DNA of 64,000 bases, from the NCBI RefSeq assembly GCF_020524765.1, contig NZ_JAIVLR010000001.1:806001-870000 (forward strand). The letters run 5' to 3'. Source of the stretch: Qipengyuania gaetbuli. Lineage in GTDB: Bacteria; Pseudomonadota; Alphaproteobacteria; Sphingomonadales; Sphingomonadaceae. Position numbers and translations under genes: made by a program. Positions 8,541-17,933 of the stretch are shown in pieces (position 1 is the first letter of the stretch; the number at the start of each line of letters is the position of its first letter). Under the pieces are notes generated by a model that searched no databases, had not been told where the DNA came from, and was given only the letters and a program-made list of their open reading frames with translations.

Positions 8541-9755
8541 GTGATTACCGACGACCGGATCATCCTGGGCCTGCTGGGCGTGGTGCTGGCATTCGTCTTC
8601 GCAACGCGCGACCGGCCGGGCTGGCAGAAGTTCTACACTTTCGTGCCGATCATCCTTGTCTGTTACCTCGTCCCCTCTCTGATGGTGACCTTCGGCCTGA
8701 TCGACGTCACGGAGAGCAATCTGTGGACCGTGGCGAAGGACTTCTTCCTGCCTGCCGCCCTGTTCCTGATGACGCTGAGCATTGATCTCAAGGGCATTCT
8801 CGGCCTCGGCAGCAAGGCGATCATCATGTTCCTGACCGCCACGCTCGGCATCGTGCTGGGCGGTCCGGTCGCGCTGTTCATCGTCGCACAGTTCGACCCC
8901 TCGATCATCGGGACGGGCGACAATGCCGCATGGCGCGGGCTTGCCACGCTCGCCGGGAGCTGGATCGGCGGCGGTGCCAACCAGACCGCGATGCTCGAAG
9001 TCTACGGCTACAATATCGAGCGCTATTCGGCGCTCATCGCGGTCGACATCATCGTCGCCAATATCTGGATGATCTTCCTTCTCTACGGCGCAGGGGCGAG
9101 CGAGAAGGTCGACCGCTGGCTCGGCGCGGACAGCAGCGCGATCGACGCGCTGCGCGACAAGATGGCCGATTACACCAGCTCGGTCGAACGCGTGGCCAAG
9201 GCCAACGACTATGTCCTGCTCTTCGGCGTGACACTGGCCGTGGTCGGCCTGTGCCATCTCGCCGGCAATGCGCTGGGCGGCTTCTTCGCCGAATTGCAGG
9301 GCGAGGACGCGACGCTGGCGAGCGGGTTCTTCTGGGTCGTGGTCATTGCAACCACGTTCGGCCTTCTCGCCAGCTTCACCCGCGCCCGCGAACTCGAAGG
9401 CGTCGGCGCGAGCAAGTTCGGCACGCTGTTCATCTTCCTCCTCGTCGCGATCATCGGCACGAAGATGGACGTGACCCAGCTAGGCGAAGCGCCCGGCTTC
9501 ATGGCCGTCGGCCTGATCTGGATGGTCTTCCACGTCATCCTGCTGCTGGCCGTGGCAAAGCTCATCAAAGCGCCGTTCTTCTTCGTGGCCGTCGGCAGCA
9601 AGGCGAACGTGGGCGGCGCGGCTTCGGCACCGGTCGTGGCAGCGGCGTTCCATCCGGCCCTTGCGCCAGTGGGTGTGCTGCTCGCCGTTCTGGGCTATGC
9701 CTTGGGCACATACGGCGCGATCCTGTGCGCGCAGATGATGGCAGCGGTCGGTTAG
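8541..9755 (+). CDS. DUF819 family integral membrane protein
   Basis: 404 residues with about ten to eleven hydrophobic segments and a GSWIGGGANQTAMLEVYG stretch plus a C-terminal GSKANVGGAASAPVVA stretch, which are typical of DUF819 (YjcL-like) proteins. The two Gly-rich, small-residue motifs resemble the discontinuous helices of secondary transporters, so it is probably a substrate transporter of the inner membrane. GAGGAG lies eight bases before the start, which may be GTG at 8541. It follows the Cds1-like gene by 27 bp, suggesting that it moves a sulfur amino acid or related compound; this is inference only. Confidence 0.75.
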   Translation: MITDDRIILGLLGVVLAFVFATRDRPGWQKFYTFVPIILVCYLVPSLMVTFGLIDVTESNLWTVAKDFFLPAALFLMTLSIDLKGILGLGSKAIIMFLTATLGIVLGGPVALFIVAQFDPSIIGTGDNAAWRGLATLAGSWIGGGANQTAMLEVYGYNIERYSALIAVDIIVANIWMIFLLYGAGASEKVDRWLGADSSAIDALRDKMADYTSSVERVAKANDYVLLFGVTLAVVGLCHLAGNALGGFFAELQGEDATLASGFFWVVVIATTFGLLASFTRARELEGVGASKFGTLFIFLLVAIIGTKMDVTQLGEAPGFMAVGLIWMVFHVILLLAVAKLIKAPFFFVAVGSKANVGGAASAPVVAAAFHPALAPVGVLLAVLGYALGTYGAILCAQMMAAVG

Positions 9756-9844
9756 GCGCAAATCAGGGCGGTTTCATTTGATACCGGTTGATTTCGGAGC
9801 CTCGCCTTGCCAAGGCCGCTGGCAAGAAGAGAGAGGATTCCCCC

Positions 9845-11338
9845 ATGCGTCAGGTTGACCATTTCATCGTCGGCGACAGCCCCGCCGCCACCCGCAAGCA
9901 CCAGATCTGGAACCCCTCAACGGGCGAGGTCCAGGCCGAGGTCGCGCTGGGTGATGCGGCGCTCCTGCAGCAGGCCGTCGATGCGGCGAAGAAGGTCCAG
10001 CCCGCCTGGGCGGCAACCAACCCGCAGAAGCGCGCCCGCGTCATGTTCGAATTCAAGCGGCTGGTTGAAGCGAACAAGCAGGAACTCGCCGAACTGCTCT
10101 CGAGCGAACACGGCAAGGTGGTGGAAGACGCGCATGGCGACGTGCAGCGCGGTCTGGAGGTCATCGAGTTCGCCTGCGGTATCCCGCAGGCTCTGAAGGG
10201 CGAATACACGCAAGGCGCGGGCCCCGGCATCGACGTCTATTCGATGCGCCAGCCGCTCGGCATCGGGGCTGGCATCACCCCGTTCAATTTCCCGGCGATG
10301 ATCCCGATGTGGATGTTCGGCATGGCGATCGCGGCAGGCAATGCCTTTATCCTCAAGCCGTCCGAACGCGATCCCAGCGTGCCGGTGCGCCTTGCCGAGA
10401 TGATGCTCGAGGCAGGCGCGCCCGAAGGTCTCTTGCAGGTTGTCCACGGCGACAAGGAAATGGTCGATGCCATCCTCGACCATCCCGACATTCCCGCGAT
10501 CAGCTTCGTCGGCTCGTCCGACATCGCGCAGTACATCTACTCCCGCGGTGCGGCCAATGCGAAGCGCGTGCAGGCCTTCGGCGGCGCGAAGAACCACGGC
10601 ATCGTGATGCCCGATGCCGATCTCGACCAAGTGGTGAACGATCTTGCCGGCGCAGCCTTCGGTTCGGCTGGCGAGCGCTGCATGGCGCTGCCCGTCGTAG
10701 TGCCGGTGGGCGAGGATACGGCCGACAGGCTGCGCGAAAAGCTAATCCCAGCGATCAACGCGCTGCGGGTCGGTGTCTCCAACGATCCCGATGCGCATTA
10801 CGGACCGGTCGTCACGCCCGAACACAAGGCGCGCGTCGAAGGCTGGATCGACACGGCCGAAAAGGAAGGCGCCGAAGTCGTAATCGACGGCCGCGGCTTC
10901 CGCCTGCAGGGCCACGAGAACGGCTTCTTCGTCGGCCCGACGGTGCTCGACCGCGTCACCACCGACATGGACAGTTACAAGGAAGAAATCTTCGGGCCCG
11001 TGCTCCAGATCGTGCGCGCCAGGGACTTCGAGGATGCGGTCCGCCTGCCGAGCGAGCACCAGTACGGCAACGGCGTAGCCATCTTCACCCGCAACGGCCA
11101 CGCCGCGCGCGAATTCGCGAGCCGCGTGAATGTCGGCATGGTCGGCATCAACGTGCCGATCCCGGTCCCCGTCAGTTACCACAGCTTCGGCGGCTGGAAG
11201 CGTTCGGGCTTCGGCGACATCGACCAGTACGGCATGGAAGGTTTGAAGTTCTGGACCAAGGCCAAGAAGGTCACCCAGCGCTGGCCCGACGGCGGCGGCG
11301 ACGGGTCGAACGCCTTCGTCATCCCGACAATGGGATAA
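9845..11338 (+). CDS. mmsA: methylmalonate-semialdehyde dehydrogenase (CoA-acylating)
   Basis: 497 residues from the ATG at 9845 (GAGAGGA upstream). The enzyme converts methylmalonate semialdehyde to propionyl-CoA with NAD and CoA at the end of valine degradation. Family hallmarks are GITPFNFPAMIPMWMF, FVGSSDIAQYIY and the catalytic Cys in GSAGERCMALP. The absence of the usual general-base glutamate of hydrolytic aldehyde dehydrogenases, with GGAKNHGIVMPDAD at that position, identifies the CoA-acylating type. Other valine genes follow at 13030-17160, so the region forms one pathway cluster although small genes lie between. Confidence 0.95.
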   Translation: MRQVDHFIVGDSPAATRKHQIWNPSTGEVQAEVALGDAALLQQAVDAAKKVQPAWAATNPQKRARVMFEFKRLVEANKQELAELLSSEHGKVVEDAHGDVQRGLEVIEFACGIPQALKGEYTQGAGPGIDVYSMRQPLGIGAGITPFNFPAMIPMWMFGMAIAAGNAFILKPSERDPSVPVRLAEMMLEAGAPEGLLQVVHGDKEMVDAILDHPDIPAISFVGSSDIAQYIYSRGAANAKRVQAFGGAKNHGIVMPDADLDQVVNDLAGAAFGSAGERCMALPVVVPVGEDTADRLREKLIPAINALRVGVSNDPDAHYGPVVTPEHKARVEGWIDTAEKEGAEVVIDGRGFRLQGHENGFFVGPTVLDRVTTDMDSYKEEIFGPVLQIVRARDFEDAVRLPSEHQYGNGVAIFTRNGHAAREFASRVNVGMVGINVPIPVPVSYHSFGGWKRSGFGDIDQYGMEGLKFWTKAKKVTQRWPDGGGDGSNAFVIPTMG

Positions 11339-11385
11339 CAACCGGCTGCGGGGCGTTGGAAGGAGGCGTTTTCAAGGAGATATCG

Positions 11386-11862
11386 ATGCGCTTCCTGCTC
11401 TCCGCCGCCCCGCTGCTGCTGTTGGCGGGCTGCTCGGACCCCGTGCGGGATGCGGACAGGCAGGATGGTGGGGATGCTGCCATGCCGGTCGAACCCGGGG
11501 GCGGCCCCGGCGATGGCGCGACGCCGCTTCCGGACGCCCTTGTATCGGACGATATTCCCGAGGCCTTCCGCGGTATCTGGGATTATGCCGAGGGCACCTG
11601 CGACCCCGCATCGGACCTGCGCATCGAGATCGCGCCCAAATCGATCGCCTTCTACGAATCGCGGGGCGAGGTCACGCGGGTCGAAATCGACAATCCGGAC
11701 CGCATCGTCGTCTCGCTCGCGATGGAGGGCGAAGGCGAAAAATGGGAAATGGCGCGCCAGTTTACGCTGAGCGAAAACGCGACCATACTCACCCCGCGTT
11801 CAGTGAACGAAGAGCAGTTCGAGCCGATGCCGCTCAAGCGGTGCGATAGCCAAGGAGAATGA
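11386..11862 (+). CDS. hypothetical lipoprotein
   Basis: 158 residues from the ATG at 11386, with AAGGAG seven bases upstream. A signal peptide ends in the lipobox LLAGC, so it should be a lipid-anchored envelope protein. The mature part has a Gly/Pro/Asp-rich linker, then a compact domain beginning DIPEAFRGIWDYAEGTC and ending in PLKRC, with two cysteines that could pair. I recognise no catalytic motif. The downstream I78 gene starts 2 bp after its stop and its ribosome binding site lies inside this gene, so the two are co-translated. Confidence 0.7.
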   Translation: MRFLLSAAPLLLLAGCSDPVRDADRQDGGDAAMPVEPGGGPGDGATPLPDALVSDDIPEAFRGIWDYAEGTCDPASDLRIEIAPKSIAFYESRGEVTRVEIDNPDRIVVSLAMEGEGEKWEMARQFTLSENATILTPRSVNEEQFEPMPLKRCDSQGE

Positions 11863-11863
11863 G

Positions 11864-12160
11864 ATGCGCCTGATTTTCGCTGCGATGACCGCCCTTCCCC
11901 TTGCCGCCTGCGCCACGACGAGCGGCACCGACGACCTGCCCGCCGCCCGCGCCGAAGGTTCGTGCAATGCGGCCGCCGCACAGGGCCACATCGGCCACAC
12001 CGCCAGCCAGGGCATGGGCGCTGCCATCCTCAAGGACAGCGGCGCGCAATCGCTGCGCTGGGGTCCACCCGAATCGGCATGGACGATGGACTATCGTCCC
12101 GACCGGGTGAACGTGCGCTACGACCGCGACATGAAGATCACCGAAGTCACCTGCGGTTGA
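11864..12160 (+). CDS. I78 family peptidase inhibitor-like lipoprotein
   Basis: 98 residues with a signal peptide and LAAC lipobox. The C-terminal half, with RWGPPESAW, MDYRPDRVNV and ITEVTCG, is the signature of the I78 (elastase inhibitor-like) family, whose conserved Asp-Arg pair and C-terminal CG are kept. These small proteins are thought to inhibit serine peptidases at the cell surface. It is coupled to the lipoprotein before it and overlaps the RidA-like gene after it through a TTGA junction. Confidence 0.75.
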   Translation: MRLIFAAMTALPLAACATTSGTDDLPAARAEGSCNAAAAQGHIGHTASQGMGAAILKDSGAQSLRWGPPESAWTMDYRPDRVNVRYDRDMKITEVTCG

Positions 12161-12564
12161 GCGAGCGGCGGCACGCCTTCACCGGCTCACCCTACGAAGC
12201 ACAGTTCGGGTTTGCGCGCGCGGTGCGCGTCGGCAACCGCATCATCGTCGCCGGGACCGGACCGGTGGAGGACGATGGCTCCTCGACCCAAGGCGGCGCG
12301 GCCGACCAGGCCGCGCGCTGCTGCACGTTGATCCTGCGCGCCATCGAGGAGTTGGGCGGCACGGCAGCGGACGTGGTGCGCACGCGAATGTTCCTGACCG
12401 ACCCGGCCGACCAGGACGCGGTAGGCGAGGTCCACGCCCGCTTTTTCGGCGCGGCGAGCCCTGCAGCGACGATGGTCGGCGCCGCGTGGCTATGCCGCAG
12501 CGAATGGCGCGTCGAGATCGAGGCCGAAGCGGTGCTAGGCGAGGGAACTTCGGGCGGCGCCTAG
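12157..12564 (+). CDS. RidA/YjgF family protein
   Basis: 135 residues starting with TTG at 12157, which overlaps the TGA stop of the I78 gene (TTGA). No better start exists, since upstream codons are inside the I78 gene. Motifs GNRIIVAGTGPVEDDG, QAARCCTLILRAIEELGG and VVRTRMFLTDPADQDAV match the RidA/Rid fold. RidA proteins hydrolyse reactive enamine/imine intermediates from PLP enzymes; the key Arg in this group is the one in VRTRMF. The precise subgroup is uncertain. The last 4 bp overlap the convergent DUF2892 gene. Confidence 0.8.
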   Translation: MSERRHAFTGSPYEAQFGFARAVRVGNRIIVAGTGPVEDDGSSTQGGAADQAARCCTLILRAIEELGGTAADVVRTRMFLTDPADQDAVGEVHARFFGAASPAATMVGAAWLCRSEWRVEIEAEAVLGEGTSGGA

Positions 12565-12764
12565 CCCGTCTTGCAGGTGCTGATGCCGAAGGGCAGGTAA
12601 GCCGGGCAGAACGAGACGAGGCTCGTCACCACGAAAATCGCCGCGACCACGTAAGCGATGGTGGCGAAAAGGCCGGTGATCGTTCCGGTTGCTGCAAGCA
12701 CGACGAGCACGACCGCGGCAATCAGGCGGACGGTCTTGTCGAGCGATCCCATATTCTTGCGCAT
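12561..12764 (-). CDS. DUF2892 (YgaP-type) small membrane protein
   Basis: 67 residues. The ATG at 12764 has AAGGAG eight bases upstream; a GTG directly before it is an alternative. MRKNMGSLDKTVR at the N-terminus, two transmembrane segments and the PFGISTCKTG end are the DUF2892 pattern, the membrane part of rhodanese-associated YgaP. The conserved Cys pair (FCPAY and STCK) is present. No rhodanese domain is attached or adjacent, so its role is unknown. Confidence 0.85.
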   Translation of the reverse strand: MRKNMGSLDKTVRLIAAVVLVVLAATGTITGLFATIAYVVAAIFVVTSLVSFCPAYLPFGISTCKTG

Positions 12765-13029
12765 CACTGGTTCTCCTTAGGGCCAATCCTGGCTGGCAAA
12801 CCCCTTCGTCGGGGGATGCGCACAGACTAGGCCTAAACCGGGCTGCGACATTGATCTGGCGCAATATCGACCTTCGGGGATTTGGCCCGAAATGCGAGGG
12901 CAACAAAGCTAGCTTGTCCAAGAGCGCCAAGCAGCGATTGGAAAGCGGGGCCGCACCGCCCGGCAATCGTTCGCCTGAGAGGAGGCGCGCCCCTTCCCTC
13001 CGGCCTCCAGCAGCGCTAGAGCGCGGGCC

Positions 13030-14175
13030 ATGACAGGACAATTCCAGCTCACCGAAGAACAGCTCGCGATCCAGGAGATGGCGCAGCGTTTCACCGCCGA
13101 CAACATCACCCCGCACGCTGCGGAATGGGACGAGAAATCGCACTTCCCGCGCGACGTGATCCAGCAGAGCGCCGAACTCGGCTTCGGGGCCATCTACGTG
13201 TCGGAAGAAAGCGGCGGCATCGGCCTCGGCCGGCTCGAGGCGGCACTGATCATGGAAGCCATGGCCTATGGCTGCCCGGCGACCAGCGCCTACATCTCGA
13301 TCCACAACATGGCTGCCTGGATGATCGACCAGTTCGGCGGCGCGGAAGTGAAGGCAAAGTATCTTCCCGATCTCGTCACCATGGACAAGATCGCCAGCTA
13401 CGCGCTTACCGAACCGGGCAGCGGCTCGGACGCCGCAGGCCTCAAGACCAGCGCGCGGCTCGACGGCGACCACTACGTCCTCAACGGCACCAAGCAGTTC
13501 ATTTCGGGTGGCGGCTTCAACGACGTCTACGTGACGATGGTCCGCACCTCCGATCACAAGACCAAGGGCATCACCTGCCTCGTGATCGACAAGGACACGC
13601 CCGGCGTTTCCTTCGGCAAGCCGGAGAAGAAGCTTGGCTGGAATGCCTCGCCCACCGCGCAGGTCATTTTCGAGGATGCGCGCGTACCCGTCGCCAACCG
13701 CGTGGGGGACGAGGGCGAGGGCTTCCGCTTTGCCATGATGGGCCTTGACGGCGGCCGCCTGAACATCGGCGCCTGTTCTTTGGGTGGGGCACAGCGCTGT
13801 CTCGACGAGGCAGTGGCATACACCAAGGACCGCAAGCAGTTCGACACGCCGATCGCGGACTTCCAGAACACGCAGTTCATGCTCGCCGACATGGCGACCG
13901 AGCTGGAAGCCGCCCGCGCCCTGCTCTACCTCGCCGCGGCCAAGGTGACCGACGGCGCGCCGGACAAGAGCAAGTTTTCCGCCATGGCCAAGCGCCTCGC
14001 GACCGACAGCGGTTCGAACGTGGTCAACAACGCGCTCCAGCTGTTCGGAGGCTACGGCTACCTGCGCGAATATCCGATCGAGCGCTTCTGGCGCGACCTG
14101 CGCGTGCATTCGATCCTGGAAGGCACCAACCAGGTGATGCGCATGATCGTGGGACGGGACCTGCTTCGCCAATGA
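13030..14175 (+). CDS. acyl-CoA dehydrogenase, probable isobutyryl-CoA dehydrogenase
   Basis: 381 residues, the usual ACAD length. FAD and substrate signatures are YALTEPGSGSDAAGLKTSA and QLFGGYGYLREYPIERFWRD, and the catalytic base is most likely the Glu in ILEGTNQ. The enzyme oxidises an acyl-CoA to the 2-enoyl-CoA and passes electrons to ETF. Its immediate coupling to a 3-hydroxyisobutyryl-CoA hydrolase (4 bp overlap) and the mmsA/mmsB context make isobutyryl-CoA the likely substrate, the first step after the branched-chain keto acid dehydrogenase in valine breakdown. The 265 bp upstream up to the DUF2892 start hold no gene and probably the cluster promoter. Confidence 0.9.
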   Translation: MTGQFQLTEEQLAIQEMAQRFTADNITPHAAEWDEKSHFPRDVIQQSAELGFGAIYVSEESGGIGLGRLEAALIMEAMAYGCPATSAYISIHNMAAWMIDQFGGAEVKAKYLPDLVTMDKIASYALTEPGSGSDAAGLKTSARLDGDHYVLNGTKQFISGGGFNDVYVTMVRTSDHKTKGITCLVIDKDTPGVSFGKPEKKLGWNASPTAQVIFEDARVPVANRVGDEGEGFRFAMMGLDGGRLNIGACSLGGAQRCLDEAVAYTKDRKQFDTPIADFQNTQFMLADMATELEAARALLYLAAAKVTDGAPDKSKFSAMAKRLATDSGSNVVNNALQLFGGYGYLREYPIERFWRDLRVHSILEGTNQVMRMIVGRDLLRQ

Positions 14176-15214
14176 ACGACGATATTAACATCCACCGCCA
14201 CGGCGCGGTCGGCCACCTTTCGCTGAACCGACCCAAGGCGCTGCACGCGCTGACGCTCGACATGTGCCACGCGATGAGCGCGGCGCTGAGCGAATGGGCG
14301 GGCGACGACGCCGTCGAGGCCGTGGTGCTCGACCATGCAGAGGGACGCGGCTTCTGCGCGGGCGGGGACATCAACCTGCTGCGCAATTCTGCGCTGAACG
14401 ACGGCGGCGCATCGGGCCGCGCCTTCTTCCACGACGAGTACCAGCTCAACCACCAGATGATGACCTATGACAAGCCGATCGTGGCTTTCATGGACGGCAT
14501 CACCATGGGCGGCGGCGTGGGCATCGCCCTACCGGCCAGGTACCGCGTTGCGACCGAACACACGCGCTTCGCCATGCCGGAGACGGGCATCGGCCTGTTC
14601 CCGGACGTTGGCGGCGGCTGGCACCTTTCGCGCCTCGGCGGACGGCTCGGCCAGTTCCTCGCGCTGACCGGCGCACGGCTCGACGGGGCGGAGTGCCTGT
14701 GGGCGGGTATCGCCACGCATTACCTCCCGGCCGAGAAGCTGCCAGAGGCGAAAGCCCGCATCATCGAGCACCCGGGCCGCATCGCCGGCATCCTTTCGGA
14801 GCTTTCGGTGACGCCCCCGCAGGCCCGGATCGAGGGCAATGCCGACAAGATCGCCAAGCATTTCGCCTCCGACCGCTACGAGGACATCCTCGCCAGCTTG
14901 GAGGCCGACGACAGCGACTGGGCGGCCAAGGAACTGGCGACGCTCGGCACGAAAAGCCCGCAAACCTGCAAGGTTGCACTGCGCCAGTTGGCCGAAAGTC
15001 AAAATCTCGACAATTTCGCCGACAACATGGTGATGGAGTACCGCATCGCTTCCCGCGTCCTGACTCGCCCCGATTTTGCCGAGGGCGTGCGCGCGGTGAT
15101 CGTGGACAAGACGAACGACCCCAAATGGGATCCGGCGACGCCCGAGGGCGTGAGCGATGAGCTGATCGACAGCATCTTCGCCCCGCTTCCCGCAGACGAG
15201 GAATGGAAACCCCT

Positions 15215-15218
<4 letters not shown>
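14172..15218 (+). CDS. 3-hydroxyisobutyryl-CoA hydrolase (crotonase family)
   Basis: 348 residues, longer than simple enoyl-CoA hydratases and typical of HIBCH-type hydrolases. The oxyanion-hole segment is [13 protein letters not shown] and the catalytic segment is [21 protein letters not shown] with the Glu and Asp expected for a hydrolase. It should release 3-hydroxyisobutyrate from its CoA ester, the substrate made by hydration of methacrylyl-CoA. The C-terminal helical part, with [12 protein letters not shown], is also family-typical. It overlaps the ACAD gene before it and the hydratase gene after it by 4 bp each, so all three are translationally coupled. Confidence 0.92.
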
Positions 15219-15997
<779 letters not shown>

Positions 15998-16009
15998 GGG
16001 ACAGAGCCT

Positions 16010-16297
16010 ATGCTCATTTTCCCGCCCTACTTCTTTCTCATCCTTGCGATCATTGGCTTCGTAATCGGTTACGTGCTTGCCTGGTTCACTAACCGGCCGG
16101 TGCGCTCTATCGGTGTCGGGGTATTCGGCGTAGTGTTTGTGGGCCTTTTCATCCTGGACTGGACGATCCCGGACCAGCCCGCCGATGCGTTATGGCTGAT
16201 TGCGATGCTAGGCGCGCTCTATGGGGCTGCGACGGGCCTGCCCGCATTGTTCGGTGCTGCGGTCGGGCGGAATTTGAAGAAGGAAATGCTCAAATGA
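16010..16297 (+). CDS. small hypothetical membrane protein in the valine operon
   Basis: 95 residues with three hydrophobic segments (about 4-24, 35-52 and 60-80) and a basic C-terminus (RNLKKEMLK). No family recognised. It sits between the hydratase and mmsB and shares an ATGA junction with mmsB, so its translation is coupled to the pathway even though it has no evident enzymatic part. It may be a passenger or an assembly or transport accessory; nothing in the sequence decides this. Confidence 0.65.
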   Translation: MLIFPPYFFLILAIIGFVIGYVLAWFTNRPVRSIGVGVFGVVFVGLFILDWTIPDQPADALWLIAMLGALYGAATGLPALFGAAVGRNLKKEMLK

Positions 16298-17160
16298 AAA
16301 TCGCCTTCATCGGCCTCGGCAACATGGGCGGCGGGATGGCCGCAAACCTCGTCAAGGCGGGGCACGAGGTGAACGCATTCGACCTTTCGGAAGCGGCGCT
16401 TGCGGCCGCCAAGGAAAACGGCTGCGCGACTTTCACCGATGCCAGTGAGGCCGTGCAGGGCGTCGACGCAGTGGTCACCATGCTGCCCAATGGCGGGATC
16501 GTGAAATCGGTCTACGAAGGCAGCGTGATCGGCAAGGCTCCGGCAGGCGCCGTCCTGCTCGATTGCTCGACCATCGACGTCGCCACCGCAAAGGAAGTCA
16601 TCGCGAAGGCCGAGGCCGCCGGATACGACATGGTGGACGCGCCGGTTTCCGGCGGCATCGCGGCGGCCAACGGCGGCACGCTGACTTTCATGGTAGGCGG
16701 CACCGACAAGGCGTTCCAGCGGGCCAGCGAAGTGCTCGAACCCATGGGCAAGGCCGTCATCCACGCAGGCGATGCAGGTGCGGGCCAGACGGCCAAGATC
16801 TGCAACAACATGCTGCTCGCAATCACCATGATCGGCACTGCCGAGGCCATGACCATGGCGAACAAGCTCGGCCTCGACCCGCAGAAGTTCTACGAAATTT
16901 CCAGCGTGTCGAGCGGCTACAACTGGTCATTGAATGCTTACACCCCGCTTCCCGGCGTCGGCGTGCAGAGCCCGGCGGACAATGACTACCAGGGCGGCTT
17001 TGCAACCGCGCTGATGCTCAAGGACCTGCGGCTCGCGATGGAAGCGGCGGCCAGCGTCGATGCGACGACCGTGCTGGGTTCGCAGGCTGCGGAGATCTAC
17101 GAGGCGTTTGCGGAACAGAACGGCGCGCTCGATTTCTCGGCGGTAATCAAGACCCTCTGA
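16294..17160 (+). CDS. mmsB: 3-hydroxyisobutyrate dehydrogenase
   Basis: 288 residues from the ATG at 16294, which overlaps the stop of the small membrane gene. The Rossmann motif is GLGNMGGGMAANL, followed by DAPVSGGIAAANGGTLTFMVGG (substrate-binding loop, described here in two parts: DAPVSGG and the GTLTFMVGG strand) and the catalytic lysine in GQTAKICNN. It oxidises 3-hydroxyisobutyrate to methylmalonate semialdehyde with NAD, feeding MmsA. With the genes at 9845 and 13030-15997 the window encodes the full route from isobutyryl-CoA to propionyl-CoA. The end overlaps the convergent Nmad3 gene by 14 bp. Confidence 0.95.
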   Translation: MKIAFIGLGNMGGGMAANLVKAGHEVNAFDLSEAALAAAKENGCATFTDASEAVQGVDAVVTMLPNGGIVKSVYEGSVIGKAPAGAVLLDCSTIDVATAKEVIAKAEAAGYDMVDAPVSGGIAAANGGTLTFMVGGTDKAFQRASEVLEPMGKAVIHAGDAGAGQTAKICNNMLLAITMIGTAEAMTMANKLGLDPQKFYEISSVSSGYNWSLNAYTPLPGVGVQSPADNDYQGGFATALMLKDLRLAMEAAASVDATTVLGSQAAEIYEAFAEQNGALDFSAVIKTL

Positions 17161-17869
17161 TTTCCTCGATTATCGCCGCGAGCCAGTCTCGCGGCGCTTT
17201 CCGGCGTCCGATATCGGCCACGAATTCCTGCCCGCGCGCGACGCTGCGCAGGCGATTGCCGCGCAGCCAGCGATCGGGCCTGTCGTGATAGCTCAGGCCG
17301 CCGGGCTTCAGCCATGCCGGCCGCTGCCAGATCGATGGCGGGCCTTCGGGCACCGTAAGCCGCAAGGCATCGCTCGCCCGCGCCGCTACCTGTCCGCGTC
17401 CCGAATAGACCGTGTCGTTGCTGCCGTGCATGGCAAGCGCGTGCGGATGGCCGCGTTCGACCAGCCAATCGGGCGCTCCGCCAGCGAGCGGGATGATGTC
17501 CTCGATCTCGAGAAAGCCGAAAATCCGGTGGTGCGGATCGCCGCCATTTTCGCGGAACAGACCGAAGAAGAGGAACACGTCCCCGACGCCCACGCCGCGG
17601 TTCTCAAGATGGGTTTGTGCCGCCCCGACCTGGCCGAACAGGCAGCGGCCTTCCTCGACGAACATGGGATCATGGTGGCAGGCCTCCTGCGCGCCATACC
17701 GGCCGCGGCTGGCCGAATGGGCATGGTCGCCAAGCCCGAGATCGCCATAGGTCGTATTCGAAGCCGCGCCGGCGGGGATCGGCAGGCTGACAGGCGCTCC
17801 GCCCACGATAGGCGAAGGTCCGCCACCTGCGGCGCTGTCGAAACCCTTCCTGCTGAAAATGATCCGCAT
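17147..17869 (-). CDS. Nmad3-type protein (nucleotide modification associated domain 3)
   Basis: 240 residues from the ATG at 17869. The start MRIIFSRKGFDSAAGG followed by PSPIVGG, then GDLGLGDHAHSASRG and a central HHRIFGFLEIEDI match what I know of the Nmad3 family, first described computationally in DNA base-modification gene clusters. The biochemical activity is not established. Here it stands alone on the chromosome, convergent with mmsB and 64 bp from a divergent nucleotidyltransferase-like gene, with no methylase or glycosyltransferase next to it. Conserved His and Asp residues in the GDLGLGDHAH region could form an active site. Confidence 0.6.
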   Translation of the reverse strand: MRIIFSRKGFDSAAGGGPSPIVGGAPVSLPIPAGAASNTTYGDLGLGDHAHSASRGRYGAQEACHHDPMFVEEGRCLFGQVGAAQTHLENRGVGVGDVFLFFGLFRENGGDPHHRIFGFLEIEDIIPLAGGAPDWLVERGHPHALAMHGSNDTVYSGRGQVAARASDALRLTVPEGPPSIWQRPAWLKPGGLSYHDRPDRWLRGNRLRSVARGQEFVADIGRRKAPRDWLAAIIEEIRGS

Positions 17870-17933
17870 ACGCCCCTCGGTGCCCGTCCCCCCACCCGAT
17901 GACAAGCCGGACAGTGCTGGCTAGAGCAGGCTC

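Noticed and set aside
7419-9257. 612-codon open frame on the minus strand
   Set aside because: It mirrors the Cds1-like and DUF819 genes, is rich in low-complexity Arg/His/Asp and matches no family; a high-GC antisense shadow.
12535-14172. 545-codon minus-strand frame opposite the acyl-CoA dehydrogenase
   Set aside because: Antisense shadow of a clearly conserved gene without domain or ribosome binding site.
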